From: Actinomadura chibensis NBRC 106107
GTDB taxonomy: Bacteria > Actinomycetota > Actinomycetes > Streptosporangiales > Streptosporangiaceae
Reading direction: 5' to 3'
Length of the DNA: 64,000 nt
Assembly: GCF_001552135.1 (NCBI RefSeq)
Contig: NZ_BCQP01000004.1
Location: 186,001 to 250,000, forward strand
Shown piece by piece: positions 34,104 through 41,710 of this stretch. Every line of letters begins with the position of its first letter. The first letter of the stretch is position 1. The notes under the pieces were generated by a model. That model had not been told where the DNA came from, ran no database searches, and saw nothing but the letters and a program-made list of their open reading frames with translations. A program made the translations under genes and the position numbers.

Positions 34104-34184
34104 ATGACCGCAGCGAAGCGAGGATCATGGCGCACCCCTTCGGGGGTCTGGGGGTCGCCCCCCAGAAGGGGACTGCTGCCATGA
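34104..34184 (+). CDS. mini-ORF 1 in tandem repeat
   Basis: A 26-residue frame, MTAAKRGSWRTPSGVWGSPP followed by RRGLLP, starting six bases after TAGGGT (34092-34097), so a leaderless start is possible. Its TGA overlaps the ATG of mini-ORF 2 (ATGA). Whether it is translated is unknown; the sequence also folds into hairpins, so it may be a repetitive RNA element that happens to be open. Confidence 0.3.
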   Translation: MTAAKRGSWRTPSGVWGSPPRRGLLP

Positions 34185-34261
34185 CCGCAGCGAGGCGAAG
34201 ATCATGGCGCACCCCTTCGGGGGTCTGGGGGTCGTCCCCCAGGAGGGGATTGCTGCCATGA
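34181..34261 (+). CDS. mini-ORF 2 in tandem repeat
   Basis: The second 26-residue frame (MTAARRRSWRTPSGVWGSSP and onward), joined to mini-ORFs 1 and 3 by ATGA overlaps at both ends. Only three residues differ from mini-ORF 1. No independent ribosome site; expression would rely on coupling. Confidence 0.3.
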   Translation: MTAARRRSWRTPSGVWGSSPRRGLLP

Positions 34262-34338
34262 CCGCAGCGAAGCGAGGACCACGGCGACACCCCTTCGGGG
34301 GTCTGCGGGTCGCCCCCCGGAAAGGGCCGGGGGCGTGA
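34258..34338 (+). CDS. mini-ORF 3 in tandem repeat, overlapping the regulator start
   Basis: The third 26-residue frame (MTAAKRGPRRHPFGGLRVAP and onward). One inserted base relative to the other units shifts its second half to a different frame, so the C-terminal residues differ, but the length stays 26. Its TGA overlaps the GTG of the response regulator (GTGA), which would couple regulator translation to it. Confidence 0.3.
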   Translation: MTAAKRGPRRHPFGGLRVAPRKGPGA

Positions 34339-35030
34339 GCGAGGCTCCTCTCCGGGTCATGGTCGTGGACGACCACCCCATGTGGCGCGAGGCCGTCGCC
34401 CGCGACCTCGCCGAGGCCGGGCACGAGGTCGTCGCGACCGCGGGGGAGGGGCGGGCCGCCGTCCGCGTCGCCGCCGCCGCGCGCCCGCAGGTCGCCGTCG
34501 TCGACCTCCAGCTCCCCGACGTCAGCGGCGTCGAGGTGACCCGGCGCCTGGCGGCCGCCGACCCGCCGGTCCGGGTGCTGGTGCTGTCGGCGAGCGGGGA
34601 GCAGCAGGACGTCCTCGACGCGGTCAAGGCGGGCGCGACCGGCTACCTGCTCAAGTCCGCCGCGCGGGAGGAGTTCCTCGACGCCGTCCGCCGCACCGGC
34701 GAGGGCGACGCCGTGTTCACGCCGGGGCTCGCCGGGCTCGTCCTCGGCGAGTACCGCCGCCTCGCCGCCGGGCCCGCGCCCGCCGCCGACGGCGCGCCCC
34801 GCCTCACCGACCGCGAGACCGAGGTGCTGCGCCTCGTCGCGAAGGGGCTGACCTACCGGCAGATCGCGGAGCGGCTCGTGCTGTCCCATCGGACGGTGCA
34901 GAACCACGTGCAGAACACCCTGCGCAAGCTCCAGCTCCACAACCGCGTCGAGCTCGTCCGGTACGCCATCGAGAAAGGGCTCGATCGGGACGCCGGGCGC
35001 CCGCCGAACGGCTATGGTCTAGACCAATGA
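34335..35030 (+). CDS. LuxR/NarL-family response regulator, MacR-like
   Basis: A 231-residue regulator. The receiver domain has VDDHPMW, phospho-acceptor Asp57 in VVDLQLPDVSG and Lys in GYLLKSAARE. The C-terminal LuxR helix-turn-helix reads LTDRETEVLRLVAKGLTYRQ and SHRTVQNHVQN. It pairs with the kinase ending at 34094. GTG start; GGGCCGGGGG is a poor ribosome site and mini-ORF 3 ends inside the start codon. TATGGT followed by an 8-codon frame overlaps its 3' end (35027-35053). Confidence 0.88.
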   Translation: MSEAPLRVMVVDDHPMWREAVARDLAEAGHEVVATAGEGRAAVRVAAAARPQVAVVDLQLPDVSGVEVTRRLAAADPPVRVLVLSASGEQQDVLDAVKAGATGYLLKSAAREEFLDAVRRTGEGDAVFTPGLAGLVLGEYRRLAAGPAPAADGAPRLTDRETEVLRLVAKGLTYRQIAERLVLSHRTVQNHVQNTLRKLQLHNRVELVRYAIEKGLDRDAGRPPNGYGLDQ

Positions 35031-35081
35031 CGGCACGCCGGTCGCCCCGGTGAATGCCGCGTTCCGCCGTGCGCGGACGGC

Positions 35082-35087
35082 TAGTCT
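35082..35087 (+). promoter_or_regulatory. candidate -10 box for pfkA
   Basis: TAGTCT 48 bases before the pfkA ATG, leaving a leader of about 40 bases with the AAGGAG ribosome site. Confidence 0.4.
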
Positions 35088-35135
35088 GACCATGTGGATC
35101 GAGGGAGGAGCCCGGTGGCGGGACAAGGAGACGGC

Positions 35136-36161
<1,026 letters not shown>

Positions 36162-36170
36162 CCCTCCCAT

Positions 36171-36248
36171 GGCGGGAACAGCCGTACGCGGTCGCGATGT
36201 TGGTCTCTCTGGGCCACACTGGAGACCCGTCCTTGACCTGTTCCCGCC
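36171..36248 (+). promoter_or_regulatory. nested inverted repeats before thiI
   Basis: Outer arms GGCGGGAACAG (36171-36181) and CTGTTCCCGCC (36238-36248) are perfect and 56 bases apart. Inside them GGTCTC (36202-36207) and GAGACC (36222-36227) form a second stem. The element occupies nearly the whole pfkA-thiI gap and ends at the thiI ribosome site, so it could be a structured leader or a pfkA terminator. Confidence 0.4.
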
Positions 36249-36261
36249 GGGAGGATCACGC

Positions 36262-37488
36262 ATGACCACGCTCGACACCGCGCCCGCGGACGTCCGGGAG
36301 CAGTCGCCGGTCGACGGCGAGCCGTGCGTGCTGCTCAAGCTGGGCGAGGTCGTCCTCAAGGGCAAGAACCGCGAGCTGTTCGAGCGCCGCCTCGCCGACA
36401 ACGTGCGGCAGGCCGTCCGCCCGATCGCCCGGGTGGACGTCGTCCGCCGCCACGGCGTGTTCATCGTCCGCAAGCACGATGCCGACCTCGCCACGATGGG
36501 CCGGATCGCGCAGCGGATCACCGACGTGATGGGGATCGTCTGGGCGCACCGCGCCTGGCGGGTCGGCAAGGACCTCGCCAGCGTCGAGCGCGCCGCCCTG
36601 GAGCTGATGGACGGCCGCGCCGGCACGTTCGCCGTCCGGTCCCGGCGCCGCGACAAGCGGTTCCCGATGACCTCCACCGAGCTCGACCGGCACATCGGCG
36701 CGCTCGTCGCCGACAAGTACGGCCAGCCCGTCAAGCTCAAGGACCCCGACCACACGCTGTCGATCGAGGTCGACCGCGACGAGGTGTTCGTCTACTCAGG
36801 CGGCCTGCCCGGCCAGGGCGGGCTGCCCGTCGGGATGAGCGGCCGGGCGCTCGTGCTGATGTCCGGCGGGATCGACTCGCCGGTCGCCGCGTACCGGATG
36901 ATGCGGCGCGGCCTGCGCGTCGACTACCTGCACTTCTCCGGCATGCCCTTCACCGGGCCCGAGTCGATCTACAAGGCGTACGCGCTGGTCCGCGAGCTGG
37001 ACCGGTTCCAGGGCGGGTCGCGGCTGTTCGTCGTCCCGTTCGGCAAGGCGCAGCAGCAGATCAAGTCGTCCGGCGCCGACCGGCTCGCCGTGATCGCGCA
37101 GCGCCGGCTGATGCTGCGCACCGGCGAGGTGCTCGCCAAGCGGCTGCGCGGCGGCGCGCTGATCACCGGCGACGCGCTCGGCCAGGTGTCCAGCCAGACG
37201 CTCGCGAACCTCACCGCGCTGGACGACGCCGTCGAGCTGCCGATCCTGCGCCCGCTCGTCGGCATGGACAAGGTCGAGATCATGGACCAGGCCCGCCGGA
37301 TCAGCACCCTGTCGATCTCCGAGCTGCCGGACGAGGACTGCTGCACCATGCTCGCGCCGCGCCGCGCCGAGACCAAGGCCAAGATCGACGACCTGCGGCA
37401 GATCGAGAAGCGCCTCGACGTGGGGGAGCTGGCCGACCAGCTCGCCGACTCGGTCCAGGAGCACCGCCCCGTCTACGGCGACTCCTAG
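36262..37488 (+). CDS. thiI: tRNA 4-thiouridine / thiamine biosynthesis sulfurtransferase ThiI
   Basis: A 408-residue protein: an N-terminal ferredoxin-like and THUMP region (LGEVVLKGKNRELFERRL, GTFAVRSRRRDKRFPMTSTEL) binds tRNA, and a PP-loop ATPase (LVLMSGGIDSPVAAYRMM) adenylates the target. There is no C-terminal rhodanese domain, so sulfur must come from another donor and a direct role in thiazole synthesis is less likely than U8 thiolation. The ATG follows GGGAGGATCAC. It ends 13 bases from the convergent DUF5954 gene. Confidence 0.9.
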   Translation: MTTLDTAPADVREQSPVDGEPCVLLKLGEVVLKGKNRELFERRLADNVRQAVRPIARVDVVRRHGVFIVRKHDADLATMGRIAQRITDVMGIVWAHRAWRVGKDLASVERAALELMDGRAGTFAVRSRRRDKRFPMTSTELDRHIGALVADKYGQPVKLKDPDHTLSIEVDRDEVFVYSGGLPGQGGLPVGMSGRALVLMSGGIDSPVAAYRMMRRGLRVDYLHFSGMPFTGPESIYKAYALVRELDRFQGGSRLFVVPFGKAQQQIKSSGADRLAVIAQRRLMLRTGEVLAKRLRGGALITGDALGQVSSQTLANLTALDDAVELPILRPLVGMDKVEIMDQARRISTLSISELPDEDCCTMLAPRRAETKAKIDDLRQIEKRLDVGELADQLADSVQEHRPVYGDS

Positions 37489-37501
37489 GCGGCCGGGGCG
37501 C

Positions 37502-38401
37502 TCAGCGGGCGTCGAAGTCGGTGGGGCGCGGCGGCTCGGGGCCGTCCGGGCCGAGCAGCGTGATCCGCTCGACGCGGACGATCCGGAACCGGCGCCCGGC
37601 GACGGCGATGCCGTTGCGGCGCGTGTCGTCGGCCATCAGCTCGGCCGCCTCGGCGAACTGCGCCACGTCCGTCGCGCCCGGGCTCTCCACCGCGGGCACC
37701 ACGTGCCGGAAGTAGGTGACCAGCGCGTCGCGGGCCTGCCGCGGGGCGTCGTGCAGCCGCCCGACCGGGCGCCACCGCCGCTCGGTCCGCTCGGCGACCG
37801 TGAACGCGGGCGCCAGCGCGACCGGGGTGAGGTACGCGCCGGACGGCTCGCCGCCCGCCGCGGCGGCCGCGTCCAGCACCTGGCACAGCAGCTCGGTCAT
37901 CGCGAAGTCGGCGCCGGGGCCGTCCTCGGCCAGGAAGTCGTAGGGCCGGACCTGCGTCCCGCGCCCGCCGGCGGGCGGCTCGTCGAGGTCGGTCGGGCGG
38001 GGCGGCTCGGGGCCGTCCGGGCCGGTGCGGACGAGCTGCTCGATCCGCACGATCCGGAACCGCCGCCCGCCCGCCGCCACCTCGTCGACCGGCTCGTCCT
38101 GCAGCCGCCGCGCGGCGGCGCGCAGCCCGGCGCTGTCCGGCGCGCCGGCCGCCGCCCGTTCCTCCAGGTGGACGGCCAGCAGCTCGCGCGCGCCCTGCGG
38201 CAGCGGATCGCACTGGCACACCACCTGCCAGCCGTCCCGGACCTGTTCGGCGGCCGTGAACAGCGCGCCGACGACGACCAGCTCCGGGTAGGCGGACAGG
38301 GCGCGGCGGGCGTCCGCCAGCACGACCGCCGCGACGGGGTCGACGCCGTCCAGATCCTCCGGGAACAGCCGCCCCCCGGCGTCACCATCGCCCGTAGTCA
38401 T
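37502..38401 (-). CDS. DUF5954 family protein with internal duplication
   Basis: A 299-residue soluble protein. A block GRRFRIVRIEQLVRTGPDG plus PEPPRPTDLD near residues 112-140 recurs near the C-terminus as RRFRIVRVERITLLGPDGPE plus PPRPTDFD, so the protein is two related halves. No catalytic motif is recognised. The family is confined to actinomycetes as far as I know. Start taken at the ATG of MTTGDGDAGG; another ATG nine bases upstream is possible. It lies 40 bases downstream of a DMT transporter gene on the same strand. Confidence 0.7.
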   Translation of the reverse strand: MTTGDGDAGGRLFPEDLDGVDPVAAVVLADARRALSAYPELVVVGALFTAAEQVRDGWQVVCQCDPLPQGARELLAVHLEERAAAGAPDSAGLRAAARRLQDEPVDEVAAGGRRFRIVRIEQLVRTGPDGPEPPRPTDLDEPPAGGRGTQVRPYDFLAEDGPGADFAMTELLCQVLDAAAAAGGEPSGAYLTPVALAPAFTVAERTERRWRPVGRLHDAPRQARDALVTYFRHVVPAVESPGATDVAQFAEAAELMADDTRRNGIAVAGRRFRIVRVERITLLGPDGPEPPRPTDFDAR

Positions 38402-38441
38402 GCGGGACATCATCCTCGCCGCGCCCTCGGCGGCCAATGGT

Positions 38442-39425
38442 TCAGACCAATTCGTTACCGCCCTGTGCGCGACCGCCCCCCGTCCGCCGCCGGACCGGCG
38501 CGACGAGCACCACGAGGCTCGCGGCCAGCAGCGCGAGCCCGGCGAGCGCGGGGCCGCCGAGCCGCTCGCCGAGCAGGGCCGTGCCGAGCACGGCGGCGAC
38601 CGCGGGCTCCGCGAGCGTCAGCGTCGTCGCGGTCGTGGCGGGCGTCGTGCGCAGGCCGCGCGCGAACAGCAGATAGCCGCCGCCCGTGGTGAGCACGCCG
38701 AGGTAAAGAGCGATCAGGCCGCCGGACCAGGTCAGCGCCCAGCCCGCGGGCGCGACGGCCAGCACCGGGACGAGCGGGACGGCCGCCGCCGCGAACAGCG
38801 CCCCCGCGACGGCCCGGTCGTCCTCGCCCCGCGTGATCAGGTCGGACGCGATCGTCGCGTACACCGCGTACGACAGCCCGGACAGCAGCGACAGCCCGAT
38901 GCCGGCCGGCTCGGCGCCCGCGTCCTGCCCGCCGCCGACGAGCAGCGCGCAGCCGGTGACGGCCCCGGCCGTCGACAGCGCCCACCGGCCGGTCGGCGCG
39001 GACCGCCGGGCCGCGACGCCGAGCACGCCGGTGAACGCGGGCGCGCTCCCGATCGTGACGACCGTGGCGACCGCGACGCCGGTCCGCCCGGCGGCGGCGA
39101 AGAACGCCGTCTGGTAGACGGCGATCGCGACCGCGCCGACGCCGATCAGCGGCAGGTTGCGGCGGACGCGGAGCAGCCGTCGCAGCCCCGCGCCGCGCCG
39201 GGTGAACGCGGCGGCGGCGAGCAGGACCAGCCCGCCGATGATGATGCGGACGGCCGCGACCGACAGGGCGGACGACCCGCCCGCGAAGGTGCGGACGGTC
39301 CCGGTCGTCCCCCAGAGGGACGCCGCGAGCAGGATGTCGGCGCGCCCGCCCGCGCGGGGCGAGGGACGGCCGATGGCGGAGCGGCGGGCGGACGTGGATA
39401 CGGACATGGACCAGCGCTGGGACAC
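38442..39425 (-). CDS. EamA/DMT-family transporter
   Basis: A 327-residue protein with ten predicted helices in two EamA halves (ILLAASLWGTTGTVRTFAGG at the start of the first; GIGLSLLSGLSYAVYATIAS at the start of the second). DMT carriers export amino acids, nucleosides or drugs; substrate unknown. The GTG start at 39425 has GGGAG eight bases upstream; an ATG 18 bases further in is the alternative. Probably transcribed with the DUF5954 gene. Confidence 0.85.
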   Translation of the reverse strand: MSQRWSMSVSTSARRSAIGRPSPRAGGRADILLAASLWGTTGTVRTFAGGSSALSVAAVRIIIGGLVLLAAAAFTRRGAGLRRLLRVRRNLPLIGVGAVAIAVYQTAFFAAAGRTGVAVATVVTIGSAPAFTGVLGVAARRSAPTGRWALSTAGAVTGCALLVGGGQDAGAEPAGIGLSLLSGLSYAVYATIASDLITRGEDDRAVAGALFAAAAVPLVPVLAVAPAGWALTWSGGLIALYLGVLTTGGGYLLFARGLRTTPATTATTLTLAEPAVAAVLGTALLGERLGGPALAGLALLAASLVVLVAPVRRRTGGGRAQGGNELV

Positions 39426-39648
39426 GAGGAAGGCTCCCGAGCTCGAATCGGACGGAGACGATCATCCGGATTCGGGGCACGGAAGAACGCGGCCGGGCGC
39501 GGGCCGCGCCGGGCCGGGTCTCAGTGCGCGCGAGTGCGTCGGCCGCGCCCCGTCAGGAGCGGGGCGGTCCGCAGTTCGGGGTCCAGTACTCCACGCGTGC
39601 ACGATAGCCGACCGGCGCGGCGGCGGGTCAGGCCGGGACGGCGGCGGG
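39426..39648. other. 223-base spacer with 21-bp tandem duplication at the DAHP synthase end
   Basis: No gene. Two copies of a 21-base unit (39620-39640 and 39641-39660) cover the DAHP synthase stop codon. Because 21 is a multiple of three, a second in-frame TGA lies in the downstream copy. It looks like a recent slippage duplication. The rest carries the upstream region of the DMT transporter gene. Confidence 0.5.
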
Positions 39649-40695
39649 TCAGGCCGGGACGGCGTCCGGGTCCGCGGCCGGGGTGAGCGTCCGGCCGACC
39701 ATCGGCGGCAGGTCGCGGACGAGCTTCGCCAGCTCGCGGAGGTCGCCGTCCACGAGCGCCTGGGGGCCGTCGCAGAGCGCGGTCTCCGGGTGCGGGTGGA
39801 CGTCGATGATCACGCCGTCCGCGCCGACCGCGATCGCCGCCCTGGTCAGCGGCAGGACGAGGTCGCGGCTGCCGCCCGAGTGCGACGGGTCCACGATCAC
39901 CGGCAGGTGGGAGAGGCGCTGCGCCACCGGGACCGCGGAGATGTCGAGCGTGTTGCGGGTCGCCTTCTCGAACGTGCGGATGCCGCGCTCGCACAGGACG
40001 ATGTCGAGGTTGCCGCGCTGCGCGACGTACTCGGCGGCCATCAGCCACTCCTCGATCGTCCCGTTCATGCCGCGCTTCAGCATCACCGGCTTGCCCGCCT
40101 CGCCCGCCGCCTGCAGCAGCGCGAAGTTCTGCGCGTTGCGGGTGCCGATCTGCAGCATGTCCGCGTAGGACGCGACGAGCTCGACGTCGCCCGCGTCCAC
40201 CACCTCGGTCACGATCGGCATGCCCGTCTCGGCCCGCACGTCGGCGAGGATCCGCAGGCCCGACTCGCCGAGGCCCTGGAACGCGTACGGGGACGTCCGC
40301 GGCTTGAACGCGCCGCCGCGCAGCAGCGTCGCCCCGGCCGCCCGCGCCATCTGCGCGGCGCCGAGGGTCTGCTCGGGCGTCTCCACCGCGCACGGCCCGG
40401 CGATCAGCGTCATCGTGCCGGGGCCGACCGGCACCCCGCCGACCCGCACGACCGACCGCTCGGCGTGGTTCTCCCGGCTGACCAGCTTGTAGGGGGCCGA
40501 GATCCGGACGACGTCGCTGACGCCGCGCATCCCGCGCAGGTTCAGCGTGCCGAACTGCTGGACGTCGCCCACGAGCCCGACGATGGTCCGCTCCACGCCG
40601 CGGCTGACGAACGCCTCGCCGCCCGCCGTCTCGACGAGCGCGACGACGGCGTTGACATCCGCTTGGCTGGCCTCCGGGGCCATGACGACGACCAT
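39649..40695 (-). CDS. aroF: 3-deoxy-7-phosphoheptulonate synthase (type I beta)
   Basis: A 348-residue enzyme for the first step of the shikimate pathway, joining phosphoenolpyruvate and erythrose 4-phosphate. An N-terminal ferredoxin-like regulatory domain (MVVVMAPEASQADVNAVVAL) precedes the barrel: TLIAGPCAVET, LLRGGAFKPRTSPYAFQGLG, MLQIGTRNAQNFALL, PVMLKRG, PVIVDPSHSGG and DVHPHPE, which include the metal Cys/His/Glu/Asp positions. The ATG at 40695 is preceded by AAGGAGAGG. Upstream lies an aromatic leader peptide and terminator, so expression is probably attenuated by aromatic amino acid supply. Confidence 0.93.
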   Translation of the reverse strand: MVVVMAPEASQADVNAVVALVETAGGEAFVSRGVERTIVGLVGDVQQFGTLNLRGMRGVSDVVRISAPYKLVSRENHAERSVVRVGGVPVGPGTMTLIAGPCAVETPEQTLGAAQMARAAGATLLRGGAFKPRTSPYAFQGLGESGLRILADVRAETGMPIVTEVVDAGDVELVASYADMLQIGTRNAQNFALLQAAGEAGKPVMLKRGMNGTIEEWLMAAEYVAQRGNLDIVLCERGIRTFEKATRNTLDISAVPVAQRLSHLPVIVDPSHSGGSRDLVLPLTRAAIAVGADGVIIDVHPHPETALCDGPQALVDGDLRELAKLVRDLPPMVGRTLTPAADPDAVPA

Positions 40696-40775
40696 GGTGT
40701 GCTGCCTCTCCTTATTCGCCGGGTTGCGCGCCCGGTGCCCTGGCGGGTCCCGCGAACGGCCCCTGGGACGACGAA

Positions 40776-40802
40776 AGCCCCGGGCCGATGCGGCCCGGGG
40801 CT
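40776..40802 (-). terminator. attenuator terminator hairpin of aroF
   Basis: Arms 40776-40787 and 40791-40802 are a perfect 12-bp GC-rich stem with a 3-base loop, followed on the transcribed strand by TTTC. It lies 18 bases after the leader peptide stop and 80 bases before aroF, where a terminator makes sense only if it is regulated. Confidence 0.7.
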
Positions 40803-40813
40803 CTCGCCTTCTG

Positions 40814-40843
40814 TGGTCTGTCAGCGCAGCGTCTGGCAGACCA
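40814..40843 (-). promoter_or_regulatory. competing stem at the 3' end of the aroF leader
   Basis: Transcribed TGGTCTG (40843-40837, leader codons 16-18) pairs with CAGACCA (40820-40814) just past the leader stop codon. Ribosome position on the leader would decide whether this stem forms. Confidence 0.45.
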
Positions 40844-40889
40844 GCCTCCCGGGCCGGTCGTACCAAAAGAAATAGACGATGCTGCGCAC
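40821..40889 (-). CDS. aromatic leader peptide of the aroF attenuator
   Basis: A 22-residue frame starting with GTG reads MRSIVYFFWYDRPGRLVCQT then LR. Residues 6-10 are Tyr-Phe-Phe-Trp-Tyr, all three aromatic amino acids in a run, which is very unlikely by chance upstream of DAHP synthase. Codons 11-15 carry CGGCCCGGG, a copy of the 3' arm of the downstream terminator, so this segment can pair with the terminator's 5' arm instead. No ribosome site is visible, as expected for a leaderless leader peptide. Leader-peptide attenuation of aromatic genes is known in actinobacteria. Confidence 0.75.
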   Translation of the reverse strand: MRSIVYFFWYDRPGRLVCQTLR

Positions 40890-40977
40890 GGACTCAGCGT
40901 AGCCGAAGTCGCGGCGTGCGGCGGGAGCCCACCCCGAATATGGCTCAGCTCACGCCGGATGGCAGGATGGCCGCGTC

Positions 40978-41601
40978 ATGTCCCACCCCGATCGGCCCAC
41001 GCCGACGCCACGCGAACTGCCGCCCGGCCAGTACGTCCCCCGGGGCTGGCCCGTCCTGCACTACGGGCCGGTGCCGAAGTTCCGGCCCAAGGACTGGGAC
41101 TTCCGCGTCTTCGGCGCGACGGAGTCCGGCGGGCAGCACCGCTGGACGTGGGACGAGTTCGACGCCCTCCCGAAGGCGTCCGCCGTCGCCGACTTCCACT
41201 GCGTCACGAAGTTCACCATCCCGGACAACGAGTGGCAGGGCGTCCCGTGCTCGGCGGTCGTCGAGCTGGCCCCGCCCGCCCCGGACGTGACCCACGTGAT
41301 GGTCTGGGCCGAGTACGGCTACAGCGCCAACATCCGGATGACCGACTTCCTCGCCGACGGGACGATGTTCGCCACCCACCGCGACGGCGAGCGGCTCACC
41401 CCCGACCACGGGTTCCCGCTTCGGGTCGTCGTCCCGCACCTGTACGCGTGGAAGAGCGTGAAGTGGGTCCGGGGCGTCGAGTACCTGGTCAAGGACCGGC
41501 GCGGCTTCTGGGAGGAGCGCGGCTACCACAACGTGGCCGACCCCTGGCGCGAGCAGCGCTACTCCTACCAGGAGGACGAGGGCGAGTCGCCGCCGCTGTG
41601 A
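40978..41601 (+). CDS. sulfite-oxidase-like molybdopterin enzyme
   Basis: A 207-residue protein with the molybdopterin-binding fold of sulfite oxidase/YedY: FHCVTKFT gives the molybdenum-ligating Cys75, followed by WQGV, YGYSANIRMTD and LTPDHGFPLRVVVPHLYAWKSVKWVRG. It has no signal peptide and no heme domain, so it is probably cytoplasmic; its electron partner and substrate are unknown. ATG with GCAGGATGG upstream. Divergent from the aroF attenuator with an 88-base gap. Confidence 0.87.
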   Translation: MSHPDRPTPTPRELPPGQYVPRGWPVLHYGPVPKFRPKDWDFRVFGATESGGQHRWTWDEFDALPKASAVADFHCVTKFTIPDNEWQGVPCSAVVELAPPAPDVTHVMVWAEYGYSANIRMTDFLADGTMFATHRDGERLTPDHGFPLRVVVPHLYAWKSVKWVRGVEYLVKDRRGFWEERGYHNVADPWREQRYSYQEDEGESPPL

Positions 41602-41710
41602 CGGCCCGCCCCGGATCGCGCGCGCCTTGGGCGTATGCGACACATCCGAGACCTTCGTAAATGGCCAACACACGGGCCCGCGCGGACGCCAGGCGTTACC
41701 GTACGTTGTC

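Larger units (their letters stand above)
34104..34334. repeat. three tandem 77-bp structured repeats between kinase and regulator genes
   Basis: Units start at 34104, 34181 and 34258. Units 1 and 2 are nearly identical and unit 3 has drifted. Each contains ACCCC-TTCG-GGGGT, a stem closed by a UUCG tetraloop, followed by CTGGGGG-TCGC-CCCCCAG. The junction GCCATGA...TCATGGC can make a third stem in units 1 and 2. The period of 77 is not a multiple of three, yet each unit opens a new ATG that overlaps the previous stop. Confidence 0.85.

Noticed and set aside
34104..34334. CRISPR-like array
   Set aside because: The units are contiguous 77-bp repeats without unique spacers and there are no cas genes.
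35027..35053. 8-codon frame overlapping the end of the response regulator
   Set aside because: It has ATGA overlap and TATGGT upstream, but at eight codons it is expected often by chance; noted only in the regulator entry.
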